Source: an uncultured Mesonia sp.
Lineage (GTDB): Bacteria > Bacteroidota > Bacteroidia > Flavobacteriales > Flavobacteriaceae
Length of the DNA stretch: 64,000 bases
Direction of reading: 5' to 3'
NCBI GenBank assembly: GCA_958296185.1
Contig: CATQIB010000003.1
Span: 59,519 to 123,518 of the forward strand
Position 1 is the first letter of the stretch, and every line of letters begins with the position of its first letter. The notes beneath the pieces are model-generated. The model was not told the DNA's origin, did not search any database, and saw only the letters and a list, made by a program, of their open reading frames with translations. A program made the translations under genes and the position numbers. This document shows, piece by piece, positions 17,190 through 27,229 of the stretch.

Positions 17190-19295
17190 TTAACTGATAT
17201 ATTTCCAATTTTTTTTGTTTTTAGTGATATTCAAATAGGTGTTTTTTAGCCGAGTATGTTCGGTAAGTTCTAAACGTTCATCTTTTTCAATAATCTTTTT
17301 TGCCCATTGACGGGCTTGTTGTAAAATATCTTGATCTTGAACAATATCGGCAATTTTCATTTGCAAAATACCACTTTGTTGGGTACCCATTAAATCTCCG
17401 GGTCCACGCAGTTTTAAATCAACCTCAGATAATTTAAAACCGTCGTTTGTTTGTGTCATCGCTTCTAATCTAGTTTTGCTATCATTGGATAGTTTTTGTC
17501 CAGTAATTAAAATACAATAGCTTTTTTCGGCACCACGGCCCACCCGCCCTCTTAATTGGTGTAATTGCGATAAACCAAAGCGTTCTGCACTCTCAATCAC
17601 CATTACACTTGCATTGGGTACGTTAACACCTACCTCTATAACCGTTGTAGCTACCATAATTTGGGTTTCCCCCCTTACGAAGCGATTCATCTCATACTCC
17701 TTATCAGCTGGTTTCATTTGCCCGTGAACCACCGAAATTTGATATTCTGGCATAGGGAAATCTCTTGCAATACTTTCATACCCATCCATCAAGTCTTTAT
17801 AATCCATATGCTCACTTTCTTGAATCAACGGATAAACAATATAGACTTGTCTACCTTTTTTAATTTCCTTTCTGAGAAAATGAAATACTTTTAATCTATT
17901 ACTATCATAGTGGTGAACCGTTGTAATAAGCTTTCTACCGGGCGGAAGTTCATCAATTACAGAAATATCTAAATCGCCATAAAGACTCATAGCAAGGGTT
18001 CTTGGAATTGGCGTAGCGGTCATGACCAGAATGTGAGGGGGTAATTGATTTTTGGTCCATAATTTTGCCCGTTGAGCAACTCCAAAACGATGTTGTTCAT
18101 CAATAATAGCTAAGCCCAAATTTTTAAATACAACCTTATCCTCTAAGAGTGCATGGGTACCTATAAGTATTTTGAGTTCTCCCGACTCCAGACCTTCATG
18201 AATTCTCTTGCGGTCTCTAAGCTTAGTTGAGCCAGTTAATAAATCTAGCTCTATATTCATAGGTGCACAAAGTTCTAGTAACCCCTGATAATGCTGAGTA
18301 GCTAGAATTTCTGTTGGCGCCATTATACAAGCTTGAAAATCATTGTCTAAAGCTAATAAACAAGATAAAAAAGCTACCATTGTTTTTCCCGAACCAACAT
18401 CACCTTGTAATAGCCTATTCATTTGAGCACCAGTGCCCATGTCATTTCTAATCTCTCGTATAACTCGTTTTTGAGCATTAGTTAAGGTAAAAGGCAAATG
18501 TTGCCCATAAAACTCCTTAAATAATCTGCCTACTTTTGTAAAGTTATAGCCCTTAATTTTTTGTTTCCTAATTTTATTCTTAAGAATGAGTTGTAATTGA
18601 ACATAAAATAATTCTTCAAATTTAAGCCTATACATGGCTTTAGCTAACAACTCAGCGTTTTTTGGAAAGTGTATATATAAAAGGGCTTTTGCTTTAGGCA
18701 TTAGGTTTAGCTCCTTCAGAAAATAATCGGGTAAAGTTTCGGAAAATTGTTTGTAAGATAACTTAATTAGATTCTCTATGGCTTTAGAAATAATTCTATT
18801 ACTCACTCCACGCTTACTTAATTTTTCTGTGCTCGGGTAAATGGGTTGCATCAAGCCGCTTAGACTCTTTTTCTGCTCTTCAAGGCTTTTAAGATCTGGA
18901 TGGGGCATAGAAAATTGCCCATTGAACCAATTAATTTTACCAAATATAACGTATGCTGTGTTTAATTTTAGCGATTCTCTTATCCATTTAATACCCTTAA
19001 ACCAAACCAATTCTAAGCTACCTGTATTGTCTGTAAAACTTGCTACCAAACGTTTGGTTTTACCTTGGTCAATAGTCTTAAAATGTGTGATTTTGCCTAC
19101 AATTTGTACTTCTGCATCATTTCTTTGTAGTTCGTTTATCTTGTAATATTTAGTTCTGTCAATATACCGGTTAGGAAAGAAATGCAATAAATCTGAATAA
19201 GTATAAATACTCAGTTCTTCCTTTAACAGTTTAGCCCGATTTGGACCTATTCCTTTGAGGTAATCTATTGGAGTTAATAAATAAGTTGAGTTCAT
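17190..19295 (-). CDS. recG: ATP-dependent DNA helicase RecG
   Basis: A 701-residue helicase that remodels stalled replication forks and Holliday junctions. The N-terminal wedge/OB domain (about 1-170) begins with PIDYLKGIGPNRAKLLKEE. Then come the superfamily 2 motifs: LQGDVGSGKTMVA (Walker A, about residue 290), DEQHRFGV (Walker B, DEQH), TATPIPRT (motif III) and QLRGRVGRG (motif VI). The RecG C-terminal signature GDLMGTQQSG follows. Length agrees with the family. It is encoded upstream of pheT on the same strand, 108 nt apart, and pheT has its own promoter. Confidence 0.96.
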   Translation of the reverse strand: MNSTYLLTPIDYLKGIGPNRAKLLKEELSIYTYSDLLHFFPNRYIDRTKYYKINELQRNDAEVQIVGKITHFKTIDQGKTKRLVASFTDNTGSLELVWFKGIKWIRESLKLNTAYVIFGKINWFNGQFSMPHPDLKSLEEQKKSLSGLMQPIYPSTEKLSKRGVSNRIISKAIENLIKLSYKQFSETLPDYFLKELNLMPKAKALLYIHFPKNAELLAKAMYRLKFEELFYVQLQLILKNKIRKQKIKGYNFTKVGRLFKEFYGQHLPFTLTNAQKRVIREIRNDMGTGAQMNRLLQGDVGSGKTMVAFLSCLLALDNDFQACIMAPTEILATQHYQGLLELCAPMNIELDLLTGSTKLRDRKRIHEGLESGELKILIGTHALLEDKVVFKNLGLAIIDEQHRFGVAQRAKLWTKNQLPPHILVMTATPIPRTLAMSLYGDLDISVIDELPPGRKLITTVHHYDSNRLKVFHFLRKEIKKGRQVYIVYPLIQESEHMDYKDLMDGYESIARDFPMPEYQISVVHGQMKPADKEYEMNRFVRGETQIMVATTVIEVGVNVPNASVMVIESAERFGLSQLHQLRGRVGRGAEKSYCILITGQKLSNDSKTRLEAMTQTNDGFKLSEVDLKLRGPGDLMGTQQSGILQMKIADIVQDQDILQQARQWAKKIIEKDERLELTEHTRLKNTYLNITKNKKNWKYIS

Positions 19296-19399
19296 AGGGC
19301 TAAGATAGTTTTTGTAAAAAATTTTCGCAACTACAAAGCCCTCAAAATAGGTTATTTTAAACCAATTTATTTTGTATTTTTCAACACCAAAACGAATTT

Positions 19400-21484
19400 A
19401 TGAAAAAGATTTATTTGTTGTTTCTCCCTTTTTTCTTTACGGAATTGATTTGTGCTCAAAATCAGACACATTTAGATATTAAAAATATAAGTGCATTTTT
19501 AAAAATTAGCCCTGTTAAAAAGCAGATAGCCGGTGAGGTAGAACTTCAATTTATCTTAAATGAAGCATGTGATTCTATTTTTTTAGATGCTAAAAATTTG
19601 AAAGAAGTAGTTTTGAAAACCCCACAAATATCCGTGAAAACTACATCGCAAAAAATATGGTTTTATAACGATTTTAAGTCAGATAGTTTGTATTCAATTC
19701 AATTTAAATACCTGGCAAAACCCCAACAAACCTTATATTTTAATAATTGGGAAACTCCAGAAAGAGCTCAAATTTTCTCGCAAGGACAAGGTAAATACAC
19801 CTCTCACTGGTTACCTAGCTTAGATGATATGAACGATAAAATAGAATTTGATCTAAGTTTTGAAGCACCCCGAGATTATACCCTAATTAGTAACGGAAAA
19901 TTAATAAGCAAGAATGATTTTGAGGAGGTGTCCCGCTGGACTTATGATATGCAAAAACCGATGAGCAGTTACTTGGTAATGTTAGCTTTAGGGAAATTTG
20001 ATTATAAAAAGATACAGAGTAAATCAGGTGTCCCCATTTACTTGTATTATGCCCCAAGATATCATAATTTGGTTGAACCTACTTACCGGTATACCCAAGA
20101 AATATTCGATTTTCTAGAGTCAAATATTGGGGTGGCTTATCCTTGGCAAAATTACAAACAAGTACCCGTTAAAGACTTTTTATACGCCGGGATGGAAAAT
20201 ACAGGAGCTACAGTGTTTTCGGAGCAATTTTTAACGGACTCTATAGGCTTTGTTGATCAAAATTATCTCAATGTAAATGCCCATGAATTGGCTCATCAAT
20301 GGTTTGGCAATTTAATTACTGAAACCAGCTCAACGCATCATTGGCTGCATGAGGGTTTTGCTACTTATTATGCGTTGAAAGCAGAACGAGAAATTTTTGG
20401 TGACGATTATTTCTATTATTCTATGTACCAAACCGCAGAACGATTATCTGCAGCGAGTCAATCGGGTAGAGGAGAAGCGCTTCTAAATCCAAAAGCAAGC
20501 TCACTCACTTATTACCAAAAGGGAGGGTGGGCGCTATTTTTTTTAGAAAATAATTTAGGCGAGTCAGTTTTTAAAAAAGTAGTGAAAAGTTTTTTAGAAA
20601 AATATGCTTACCAGAATGTTAGAACCGAAGATTTTATAATGCTAGCCGAAGAAATTTCAGGCAAAGATTTAAGTTGGTTTGAGGAAAAGTGGCTATTAGC
20701 AAATACGTTTCCTTCTTATGAAGCAATGAGACTTTTAAGCACTAATGAATTTATACAAAAATATTTAGCATTAAACGCATTAAGAGAGCTTCCACTAGAG
20801 CAGAAAATTAAAGATTTAAAGAATGCACTAAGCGTTCCAGTAAATGATTATTTGGGGCAAGAGGCAGTAATTCAATTGAGTTTAGAAAACACGCATTCAC
20901 CCGTAGTAGATACTTTACTTAAAATGGCACTTAATAGTGAATCGCTACTGGTAAAACAAAGTGTAGCACTGCATATTGATCAAATTCCGCTCACTTTAAA
21001 GGAAGAATATGAGCAATTACTATATGAAAAATCATATACCACACAAGAAGCTGCACTTTTAAATTTATGGATCAATTTTCAGGAAAATCGAGTGAGTTAC
21101 CTAGAACAATTAAAGGATAAGAAGGGTTTTTACAATAAAAGTTTAAGGCACCTCTGGTTAGGTTTACATCTAGCAACTCCGTCTTATGATCCGCACAATA
21201 AATCCATAATTTTTCAAGAATTGAATCAGTATACCACTGTTTTTTATGATGTTAGTATACGTCGTAGTGCTTTTTCAATATTAAATCAAATAAATTTATG
21301 GTCAGATGAAAGTTTACTTAATTTGATACGCGCTACTCAGCACTACAATTGGCGCTTTTATAGCTTTGCACGTAATTTGATCAAAGATTTAGCAAAAGAC
21401 AATCAATTAAAAAAACGAATAAAATCACTTAGCCAACAGGTAGAAATTAGAAACAAAAATTTCTTTAATACAATTTTAGAATAA
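19400..21484 (+). CDS. Secreted M1 family aminopeptidase
   Basis: A 694-residue protein with a signal peptide (residues 1-19, ELICAQ). The gluzincin active site is complete: exopeptidase motif GMENTG (264-269), zinc ligands in HELAHQWFGN (H295, H299; catalytic E296) and E318 in LHEGFATYYAL. The N-terminal beta domain and a helical C-terminal domain (from about 430) fit M1 peptidases. It should act in the periplasm or outside, trimming N-terminal residues from peptides. The stop codon overlaps the start of the patatin gene as TAATG, so the two are translationally coupled. Confidence 0.93.
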   Translation: MKKIYLLFLPFFFTELICAQNQTHLDIKNISAFLKISPVKKQIAGEVELQFILNEACDSIFLDAKNLKEVVLKTPQISVKTTSQKIWFYNDFKSDSLYSIQFKYLAKPQQTLYFNNWETPERAQIFSQGQGKYTSHWLPSLDDMNDKIEFDLSFEAPRDYTLISNGKLISKNDFEEVSRWTYDMQKPMSSYLVMLALGKFDYKKIQSKSGVPIYLYYAPRYHNLVEPTYRYTQEIFDFLESNIGVAYPWQNYKQVPVKDFLYAGMENTGATVFSEQFLTDSIGFVDQNYLNVNAHELAHQWFGNLITETSSTHHWLHEGFATYYALKAEREIFGDDYFYYSMYQTAERLSAASQSGRGEALLNPKASSLTYYQKGGWALFFLENNLGESVFKKVVKSFLEKYAYQNVRTEDFIMLAEEISGKDLSWFEEKWLLANTFPSYEAMRLLSTNEFIQKYLALNALRELPLEQKIKDLKNALSVPVNDYLGQEAVIQLSLENTHSPVVDTLLKMALNSESLLVKQSVALHIDQIPLTLKEEYEQLLYEKSYTTQEAALLNLWINFQENRVSYLEQLKDKKGFYNKSLRHLWLGLHLATPSYDPHNKSIIFQELNQYTTVFYDVSIRRSAFSILNQINLWSDESLLNLIRATQHYNWRFYSFARNLIKDLAKDNQLKKRIKSLSQQVEIRNKNFFNTILE

Positions 21485-22389
21485 TGAAGGCATTGGTAAT
21501 TTCGGGTGGTGGAAGTAAAGGTGCTTATGCAGGCGGTGTAGCAGAATTTTTAATTCGCACACAAAAAAAAGAGTATGGTATTTTTGTAGGTTCGTCTACA
21601 GGTAGTTTACTAATTCCTCATTTGGCGCTTGGTAAGTTAGATAAACTATACAATACATACACGCAAGTTTCGCAATCCAGTATTTTTAGTATTAATCCTT
21701 TTTCCATAAAGAAAAAAGAGGATAGGGAGTATGTTGGTATTAATTTTATTAACACCTTAATTCAGTTCATTAAAAATAAACGTACGTTTGGAGAGAGTAA
21801 AAACCTACACAAGCTCATACGTCAAAAAATCACACCAGAAGAATTTCTATTGATAAAAGAGAGTGTAACCGATGTAGTGGTCACCGTTTCTAACCTTACC
21901 AAAAACAAGGTGGAGTATAAATCGATAAAGAATTTTAACTATGATGAATTTTGTGAATGGATTTGGATTTCTTGTAACTACGCGCCATTTATGAGTTTGG
22001 TTAAGAAAAATGGTTGTGAGTACGCCGATGGAGGTTTTGGTTCACTAGTTCCCATTCGTGAAGCAATACGGCGCGGTGCTACAGAAATTGATGCAATTGT
22101 GTTAGAATCTGAAAATATGGAGCATAATAAAGTATTGGGGAACAACCCTTTCTCGCTTATGGTAAATCTTTTCGGATTTATGCTCGACCAAGTGGAACGA
22201 AGCAATATAATTGAGGGAAAGTTGGCAGCTATAAATAATAATGTAACCCTAAACCTATATTACACACCTAGTAAATTAACAGAGAATTCATTAATTTTTG
22301 ACAAAAAATTAATGTCAGAATGGTGGCAGCAAGGTTACTTATATGCACAAAAAAAAGCAGCTCATTTAGAAGAGAATGAGCTGCGTTAG
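21484..22389 (+). CDS. Patatin-like phospholipase
   Basis: A 301-residue cytosolic lipid acyl hydrolase of the patatin family. The oxyanion hole is GGGSKG at 8-13, the nucleophile is S38 in GSSTGS and the catalytic Asp is D182 in DGG. There is no signal peptide or barrel domain, unlike outer-membrane patatins. It probably hydrolyses phospholipids or acyl esters; the substrate is not predictable. The ATG shares its A with the preceding TAA stop. The last 11 codons contain the terminator of the convergent operon, so this coding sequence has a second role on the opposite strand. Confidence 0.9.
   Translation: MKALVISGGGSKGAYAGGVAEFLIRTQKKEYGIFVGSSTGSLLIPHLALGKLDKLYNTYTQVSQSSIFSINPFSIKKKEDREYVGINFINTLIQFIKNKRTFGESKNLHKLIRQKITPEEFLLIKESVTDVVVTVSNLTKNKVEYKSIKNFNYDEFCEWIWISCNYAPFMSLVKKNGCEYADGGFGSLVPIREAIRRGATEIDAIVLESENMEHNKVLGNNPFSLMVNLFGFMLDQVERSNIIEGKLAAINNNVTLNLYYTPSKLTENSLIFDKKLMSEWWQQGYLYAQKKAAHLEENELR
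22349..22384 (-). terminator. Intrinsic terminator of the leftward operon, inside the patatin coding end
   Basis: Read on the minus strand: GCAGCTCATT (22384-22375), eight-nt loop, AATGAGCTGC (22366-22357), then eight T. The stem is perfect over 10 bp. It follows the 22417 gene by about 30 nt and lies wholly within the last codons of the patatin gene on the other strand. Confidence 0.85.
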
Positions 22390-22416
22390 GATATTTTTAT
22401 TCTAAAGTTGAAAAGC

Positions 22417-22935
22417 TTACCACAAGCCTTTAACCTCTTGTTTAATGTATGCTAAACCAGTTTGACTGGGTGAACTTTTTTCCATCATTTCAGATAAAAT
22501 AATTTCCCTCAACTTAGTAGGAGAGTCAACACTTTCACTCATATTGGTTTTTCGAATGAGCGCAATAGTAGCATTTTTAGTAGCTCTAATTGCGTTCCAA
22601 CAACCCTCACTAACATATATTTGTTGCGAAATATTGTGTTCAAACTCTTTTTCTATATGGTGTATAAGCAAATTTTCATATTCATTTTTATCTTGGCTGT
22701 TTGGCTTTATTCTGATAAGCAAACTGCCTGGGTCTATACGTTCAAGTAAAAGTGTTAGTCGTTCTAGTGCTTGTAATCTAATGGGTAAGGTCTGTTTACT
22801 GTTTTGCCTTCGCAGCTCAAACAATTGTTTTTTATTTTCAGCTTTAAAATAACCATCAAAGAAATAGTAGCTTATTAAAGCCACTAAAATAGCCGGTAAC
22901 AAGTAAAAAGCTAGTTGTATTAAGTTTTCTTCCAT
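22417..22935 (-). CDS. Membrane-anchored hypothetical protein (probably DUF7935)
   Basis: A 172-residue protein with one N-terminal transmembrane segment (about residues 8-27) and a charged cytoplasmic part. The visible pattern (LPIRLQALERLTLLLERIDP, then WNAIRATKNATIALI) is conserved in Flavobacteriia, and I believe it is the DUF7935 family, but I cannot confirm that here. It has no catalytic motif. It lies 2 nt downstream of the FMN-binding glutamate synthase-like gene on the same strand, so they form an operon ended by the terminator inside the patatin gene. Confidence 0.6.
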   Translation of the reverse strand: MEENLIQLAFYLLPAILVALISYYFFDGYFKAENKKQLFELRRQNSKQTLPIRLQALERLTLLLERIDPGSLLIRIKPNSQDKNEYENLLIHHIEKEFEHNISQQIYVSEGCWNAIRATKNATIALIRKTNMSESVDSPTKLREIILSEMMEKSSPSQTGLAYIKQEVKGLW

Positions 22936-22937
22936 AA

Positions 22938-24542
22938 TTAATATCTTACTGTATCTTTTTTAACGTCTTCTTCAGATTTTTCTTTTTGATAATTTCCTCC
23001 AAGGTAAGGACAGTTTTGAATTGCTTCCATACCTTTAAATTCAACCTTAGTTTTATGATACTCATAGGCATCTGCTAATGTCTTGGTGAAATCTTGATCA
23101 CTCAGGTTAATGTTTACATCATCCATAGTAAATTCACAAGGGTGTTCATAACCACAAGCGTGCGTAATTTCTAATACTTCTTTTCTAAAGTTTTTAAAAT
23201 AAAAAAGATTTCGCTTGGCTTTGTCTTTGACATCAATGCCGCGTTGCAACCATTTGTTTTGTGTCGCTATACCAGTGGGACAGGTGTTGTTGTGGCAAGA
23301 TTGGGCCTGTATACAGCCTATACTAATCATAGCTTCGCGTGCAACGTTTATACAATCTGCTCCCATGGCAAAAGCCATAATAGCCGAGGAGGGAAAACCT
23401 AATTTACCACTACCTATAAAGAAAATATCTTTGGTGAGATCATAATCTTTAAATATTCTATAAACACTTTTAAATCCATAGGCCCAAGGCACAGCAACGT
23501 GATCGGCAAAACTAGGAGGTGCAGCACCCGTACCTCCTTCACCGCCATCAATACTTATAAAATCCGGTCCTTTTCCTGTTTCTTTCATCAATTCAGCCAA
23601 TTGTTTCCAACCTATAGTTTTACCAATTGCGGCTTTTACACCAACTGGTAGGCCTGTTTTGTCTGCAATGTCTTCGATGAAATCAACCATTGAAGGAACA
23701 TCGGTGAAAGCCGAATGATATGGGGGTGAGATAACATCTTTATTTAAAGGGACATGTCTAATTTCTGAAATTTCTTTAGTGATTTTAGAAGCTGGTAAAA
23801 CACCACCTTTACCAGGTTTAGCTCCTTGTGAAAGTTTAATTTCTATTGCCCTAATTTGGGGGTTATCATTACATAATTTAACGAGTTTATCCATACTAAA
23901 GTTTCCCTCATCGTCCCGAATTCCAAAATAACCCGTTCCTATCTGTAACATTAAATCGCCGCCTTTTTTATGGTAAGGAGATACACCGCCTTCGCCTGTG
24001 TTGTGAAAAGCATTGGCCATTTTTACTCCTCGGTTTAAAGATTCAATAGCTTTCGCCGATAAACTTCCAAAGCTCATAGCCGAAACATTTATTGCCGAAG
24101 CAGGTCTATATGGTCTTCTGCGATTTTTCGAAAGTCCCATTACCTTAGCACAAGGTAAGAAATAAGGATCATTTACATTTGGATGATTTTCGGGCAATCT
24201 ATAGGGCATCATCGCATTATTGATAAAAATATAATTAGTTGCGTAAATGTCACGATCACTCCCAAAGCCCTCATAATTATTTTGATTTTTTGCCGAAGCG
24301 TAGATCCAACCGCGTTGAATCCTATCAAAGGGCAATTCTTCACGGTTGTTTGCCACAATATATTGGCGAAGCTCAGGACCAATACTTTCTAACATATATC
24401 TGAAGTGTCCGACCACAGGAAAATTTCTCGTGATAATATGCTTTTTGTTGAAAAACAAATCCCGTATCGCAACTATAAGCACCACAAAAAGTAGCCATTG
24501 CCACCAGGCAAGGTTACCTAAAAACTCAAGAATAGCATCCAT
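22938..24542 (-). CDS. FMN-binding glutamate synthase family protein, membrane-anchored
   Basis: A 534-residue protein with one N-terminal transmembrane helix (about 12-26). The TIM-barrel domain is that of the FMN and Fe-S subunit of glutamate synthase: INVSAMSFGSLS, GEGGVSPYHKKGG, SIDGGEGGTGAAPPSFADH (FMN phosphate site) and a Cys cluster of the 3Fe-4S type (CIQAQSCHNNTCPTGIATQ). It lacks the glutaminase domain and gltB central domain, so it is not a complete GOGAT. Stand-alone proteins of this family are widespread and uncharacterised. It is co-transcribed with the small membrane protein that follows. Confidence 0.88.
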   Translation of the reverse strand: MDAILEFLGNLAWWQWLLFVVLIVAIRDLFFNKKHIITRNFPVVGHFRYMLESIGPELRQYIVANNREELPFDRIQRGWIYASAKNQNNYEGFGSDRDIYATNYIFINNAMMPYRLPENHPNVNDPYFLPCAKVMGLSKNRRRPYRPASAINVSAMSFGSLSAKAIESLNRGVKMANAFHNTGEGGVSPYHKKGGDLMLQIGTGYFGIRDDEGNFSMDKLVKLCNDNPQIRAIEIKLSQGAKPGKGGVLPASKITKEISEIRHVPLNKDVISPPYHSAFTDVPSMVDFIEDIADKTGLPVGVKAAIGKTIGWKQLAELMKETGKGPDFISIDGGEGGTGAAPPSFADHVAVPWAYGFKSVYRIFKDYDLTKDIFFIGSGKLGFPSSAIMAFAMGADCINVAREAMISIGCIQAQSCHNNTCPTGIATQNKWLQRGIDVKDKAKRNLFYFKNFRKEVLEITHACGYEHPCEFTMDDVNINLSDQDFTKTLADAYEYHKTKVEFKGMEAIQNCPYLGGNYQKEKSEEDVKKDTVRY

Positions 24543-24691
24543 TTAATTTGAATTAAAGCAAATTTTTATTTTTGGACTAAGGTATTTAATTTATTCGGTA
24601 AACTAAAAAGTTTTTATTTTTATATCTCTAGAACTTTTATGAGTTTAATTTTTAATTTTTTGATAAATTCACGCCTCAAAAAAAATGCATT

Positions 24692-27016
24692 GTGAATAAA
24701 TTTATAGAAGGACTTAATGAAGCGCAACGAGCTCCTGTTTTACAAAAAGACGGAGCAATGATTGTTATTGCTGGTGCTGGATCGGGAAAAACTCGTGTAC
24801 TTACATTTAGAATAGCGCACCTTATGCAACAGGGGGTAGACCCTTTCAATATACTTGCTCTTACTTTTACCAACAAAGCAGCTAGAGAAATGAAGGCGCG
24901 AATTGCAAAAATTGTAGGTGCGAGTGAAGCTAAAAATTTATGGATGGGTACATTTCACTCTATCTTTGCTCGTTTGCTTCGTATTGAAGCCGATAAGTTG
25001 GGTTACCCTTCTAATTTTACAATCTATGATTCCGAAGATTCCCAAAGATTAATTAGAACTATAATTAAAGAGAAAAACTTAGACAAAGACATCTATAAGT
25101 ATAAACAAGTATTTTCTAGAATTTCATCTTTTAAAAACAGTTTAATTACTGTTAAAGCATATTATGCCAATCCCGATTTGCAAGAGGCCGATGCTATGGC
25201 CAAAAGACCACGACTTGGTGAAATTTATGATGAGTATGTAAAAAGATGTTTTAAGGCGGGAGCAATGGATTTTGACGATCTTTTGCTTAAAACCAATGAA
25301 TTGCTAACTCGTTTTCCTCGCGTTTTAGCTAAATATCAAGATAGGTTTAGATATATATTAGTAGATGAGTACCAAGATACCAATCATTCACAGTATTTAA
25401 TTGTTAGGGCGTTGAGCGATAAGTTTCAAAATATATGTGTTGTAGGTGACGATGCTCAAAGTATATATGCCTTTCGCGGAGCGAATATCAACAACATTTT
25501 AAATTTTCAAAAAGATTATGAAGATGTTAAAACTTATCGATTAGAACAGAATTACCGCTCCACTAAGAATATTGTCAACGCGGCCAACTCGGTGATAGAC
25601 AAAAATAAGGTAAAGCTAGAAAAAGTGGTGTGGACTGATAATGATGATGGTCCTAAAATTCAAATCAACCGACTTTTAAACGACGGGGAAGAAGGTCGAT
25701 TTGTTGCTAGTTCTATCTTTGAAAACAGAATGAATAACCACCTAAGCAATGGCGATTTTGCCGTACTTTATAGAACCAATGCACAAAGTAGAGCTATAGA
25801 AGACGCGTTAAGAAAGCGCGATATTCCTTATCGCATTTATGGAGGAACTTCATTTTATCAAAGAAAAGAAATCAAGGATGTTTTGGCTTATCTACGGGTT
25901 ATAGTAAACCCGAATGATGAAGAGGCCTTAAAAAGAATTATCAATTATCCCGCTAGAGGTATTGGGGCGACTACCCTAGATCGATTAATTCTAGCAGCAA
26001 ACGCATATGATAAATCTATCTTTCAAATCATTGAACATTTACACGAGCTCAATACCGGAATCAACTCTCGAACAAGAGGTAAATTAACCCAATTTGCTAC
26101 GATGATAAAGAGTTTTCAGGTTACAGCAAAAAATTCTGATGCTTTTGTGCTTACCGAAATGGTAGCTAAAAAAACAGGATTGGTTCAAGAACTAAAAAAA
26201 GATGGGACTCCAGAGGGAGTTGCACGTATTGAAAACGTAGAAGAATTGCTTAATGGATTAAAAGATTTTGTGGAAGAGCAAAAAGAACTTGCTGATGCTA
26301 CGGGTAATATTTCTGAATTTCTTGAAGATGTCGCTTTAGCCACCGACCTAGATAATGCAACAGATGATGATAATAAAGTAGCCCTAATGACCATCCACTT
26401 GGCAAAGGGATTAGAGTTTCCATATGTTTACATTGTAGGTTTAGAAGAGGATCTATTCCCTTCAGGGATGAGTATGAATACGCGATCAGAGCTTGAAGAG
26501 GAACGCAGGTTATTTTATGTTGCCTTAACAAGAGCAGAACAAAAAGCTTATTTAACTTACACACTATCCCGATATCGTTGGGGAAAACTTATAGATGCCG
26601 AACCTAGCCGTTTTATAGAAGAAATCGACGAGCAATATAAAGAATACCTTATGCCACCCGATGAGCTTAGAGGTAATTCATTTGTGAATCCAGATTTATT
26701 TGGTGAGGTCGATAAAAGTAAATTAAGACAAAAAAAGCCAAGTCCAGGTGTGCCTCCTCCAGCGCATAAGCCTAGTGAAGAGCAACTTCGTAAATTAAGA
26801 AAAATAAGACCTCAAAACAGCCAGAGTACCGCAAAAATAGATAAAGAAGTACTACAATTAGAAGTAGGTGCAGCAGTTGAACACTTACGTTTTGGGCGGG
26901 GTAAGGTAGTAGGATTAGAAGGGGTTGGCCAAGATAAAAAAGCAGAGATAAATTTTGAAAATGGAGGGCTCAAAAAATTATTACTTCGCTTTGCTAAATT
27001 AAAAATTTTAAGTTAA
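24692..27016 (+). CDS. UvrD/PcrA/Rep-type ATP-dependent DNA helicase
   Basis: A 774-residue superfamily 1A 3'-5' helicase. Motifs appear in order: Q motif LNEAQRAPVL, Walker A AGAGSGKT (27-34), TFTNKAAREM (Ia), DEYQDTN (II), GDDAQSIYAFRGA (III), LEQNYRS (IV), MTIHLAKGLEFPYV (V) and YVALTRAEQ (VI). The C-terminus ends in a PcrA-like module (GAAVEHLRFGRGKVVGLEG), which in PcrA/UvrD binds RNA polymerase. It should work in nucleotide excision repair and fork clearance. The start is taken as the GTG at 24692: the ATG just upstream is out of frame and meets a stop. Confidence 0.93.
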   Translation: MNKFIEGLNEAQRAPVLQKDGAMIVIAGAGSGKTRVLTFRIAHLMQQGVDPFNILALTFTNKAAREMKARIAKIVGASEAKNLWMGTFHSIFARLLRIEADKLGYPSNFTIYDSEDSQRLIRTIIKEKNLDKDIYKYKQVFSRISSFKNSLITVKAYYANPDLQEADAMAKRPRLGEIYDEYVKRCFKAGAMDFDDLLLKTNELLTRFPRVLAKYQDRFRYILVDEYQDTNHSQYLIVRALSDKFQNICVVGDDAQSIYAFRGANINNILNFQKDYEDVKTYRLEQNYRSTKNIVNAANSVIDKNKVKLEKVVWTDNDDGPKIQINRLLNDGEEGRFVASSIFENRMNNHLSNGDFAVLYRTNAQSRAIEDALRKRDIPYRIYGGTSFYQRKEIKDVLAYLRVIVNPNDEEALKRIINYPARGIGATTLDRLILAANAYDKSIFQIIEHLHELNTGINSRTRGKLTQFATMIKSFQVTAKNSDAFVLTEMVAKKTGLVQELKKDGTPEGVARIENVEELLNGLKDFVEEQKELADATGNISEFLEDVALATDLDNATDDDNKVALMTIHLAKGLEFPYVYIVGLEEDLFPSGMSMNTRSELEEERRLFYVALTRAEQKAYLTYTLSRYRWGKLIDAEPSRFIEEIDEQYKEYLMPPDELRGNSFVNPDLFGEVDKSKLRQKKPSPGVPPPAHKPSEEQLRKLRKIRPQNSQSTAKIDKEVLQLEVGAAVEHLRFGRGKVVGLEGVGQDKKAEINFENGGLKKLLLRFAKLKILS

Positions 27017-27091
27017 GCTTTAGCTGAATACCTAAACGAAAAAAGCTTAAAGGGTATTTGAAATAGGACATTTCCTAAAAGAAATCAATTA

Positions 27092-27124
27092 CAACAAAAA
27101 GCGAAAAATTTTCGCCTTTTGTTG
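27092..27124. repeat. Inverted repeat downstream of the helicase gene
   Basis: CAACAAAAAGCGAAA pairs with TTTCGCCTTTTGTTG with one mismatch. No T run follows, so it is a weak terminator candidate in the 213-nt spacer before the tetR-type gene. Confidence 0.45.
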
Positions 27125-27204
27125 CTAAAACTAAACTTATGTTATGAAAATGTAAAATTCAATAGATTTTCTTATTGATAACATAATTTTAATAGTATTA
27201 CTAC

Positions 27205-27212
27205 TATCTTTG
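27205..27212 (+). promoter_or_regulatory. -7 promoter element TATCTTTG for the TetR/export operon
   Basis: TATCTTTG matches TAnnTTTG and lies 17 nt before the ATG at 27230. It is probably the promoter of the four-gene export operon. Palindromic sites for self-repression are not obvious. Confidence 0.6.
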
Positions 27213-27229
27213 CAAGTAAAGATAACGCT

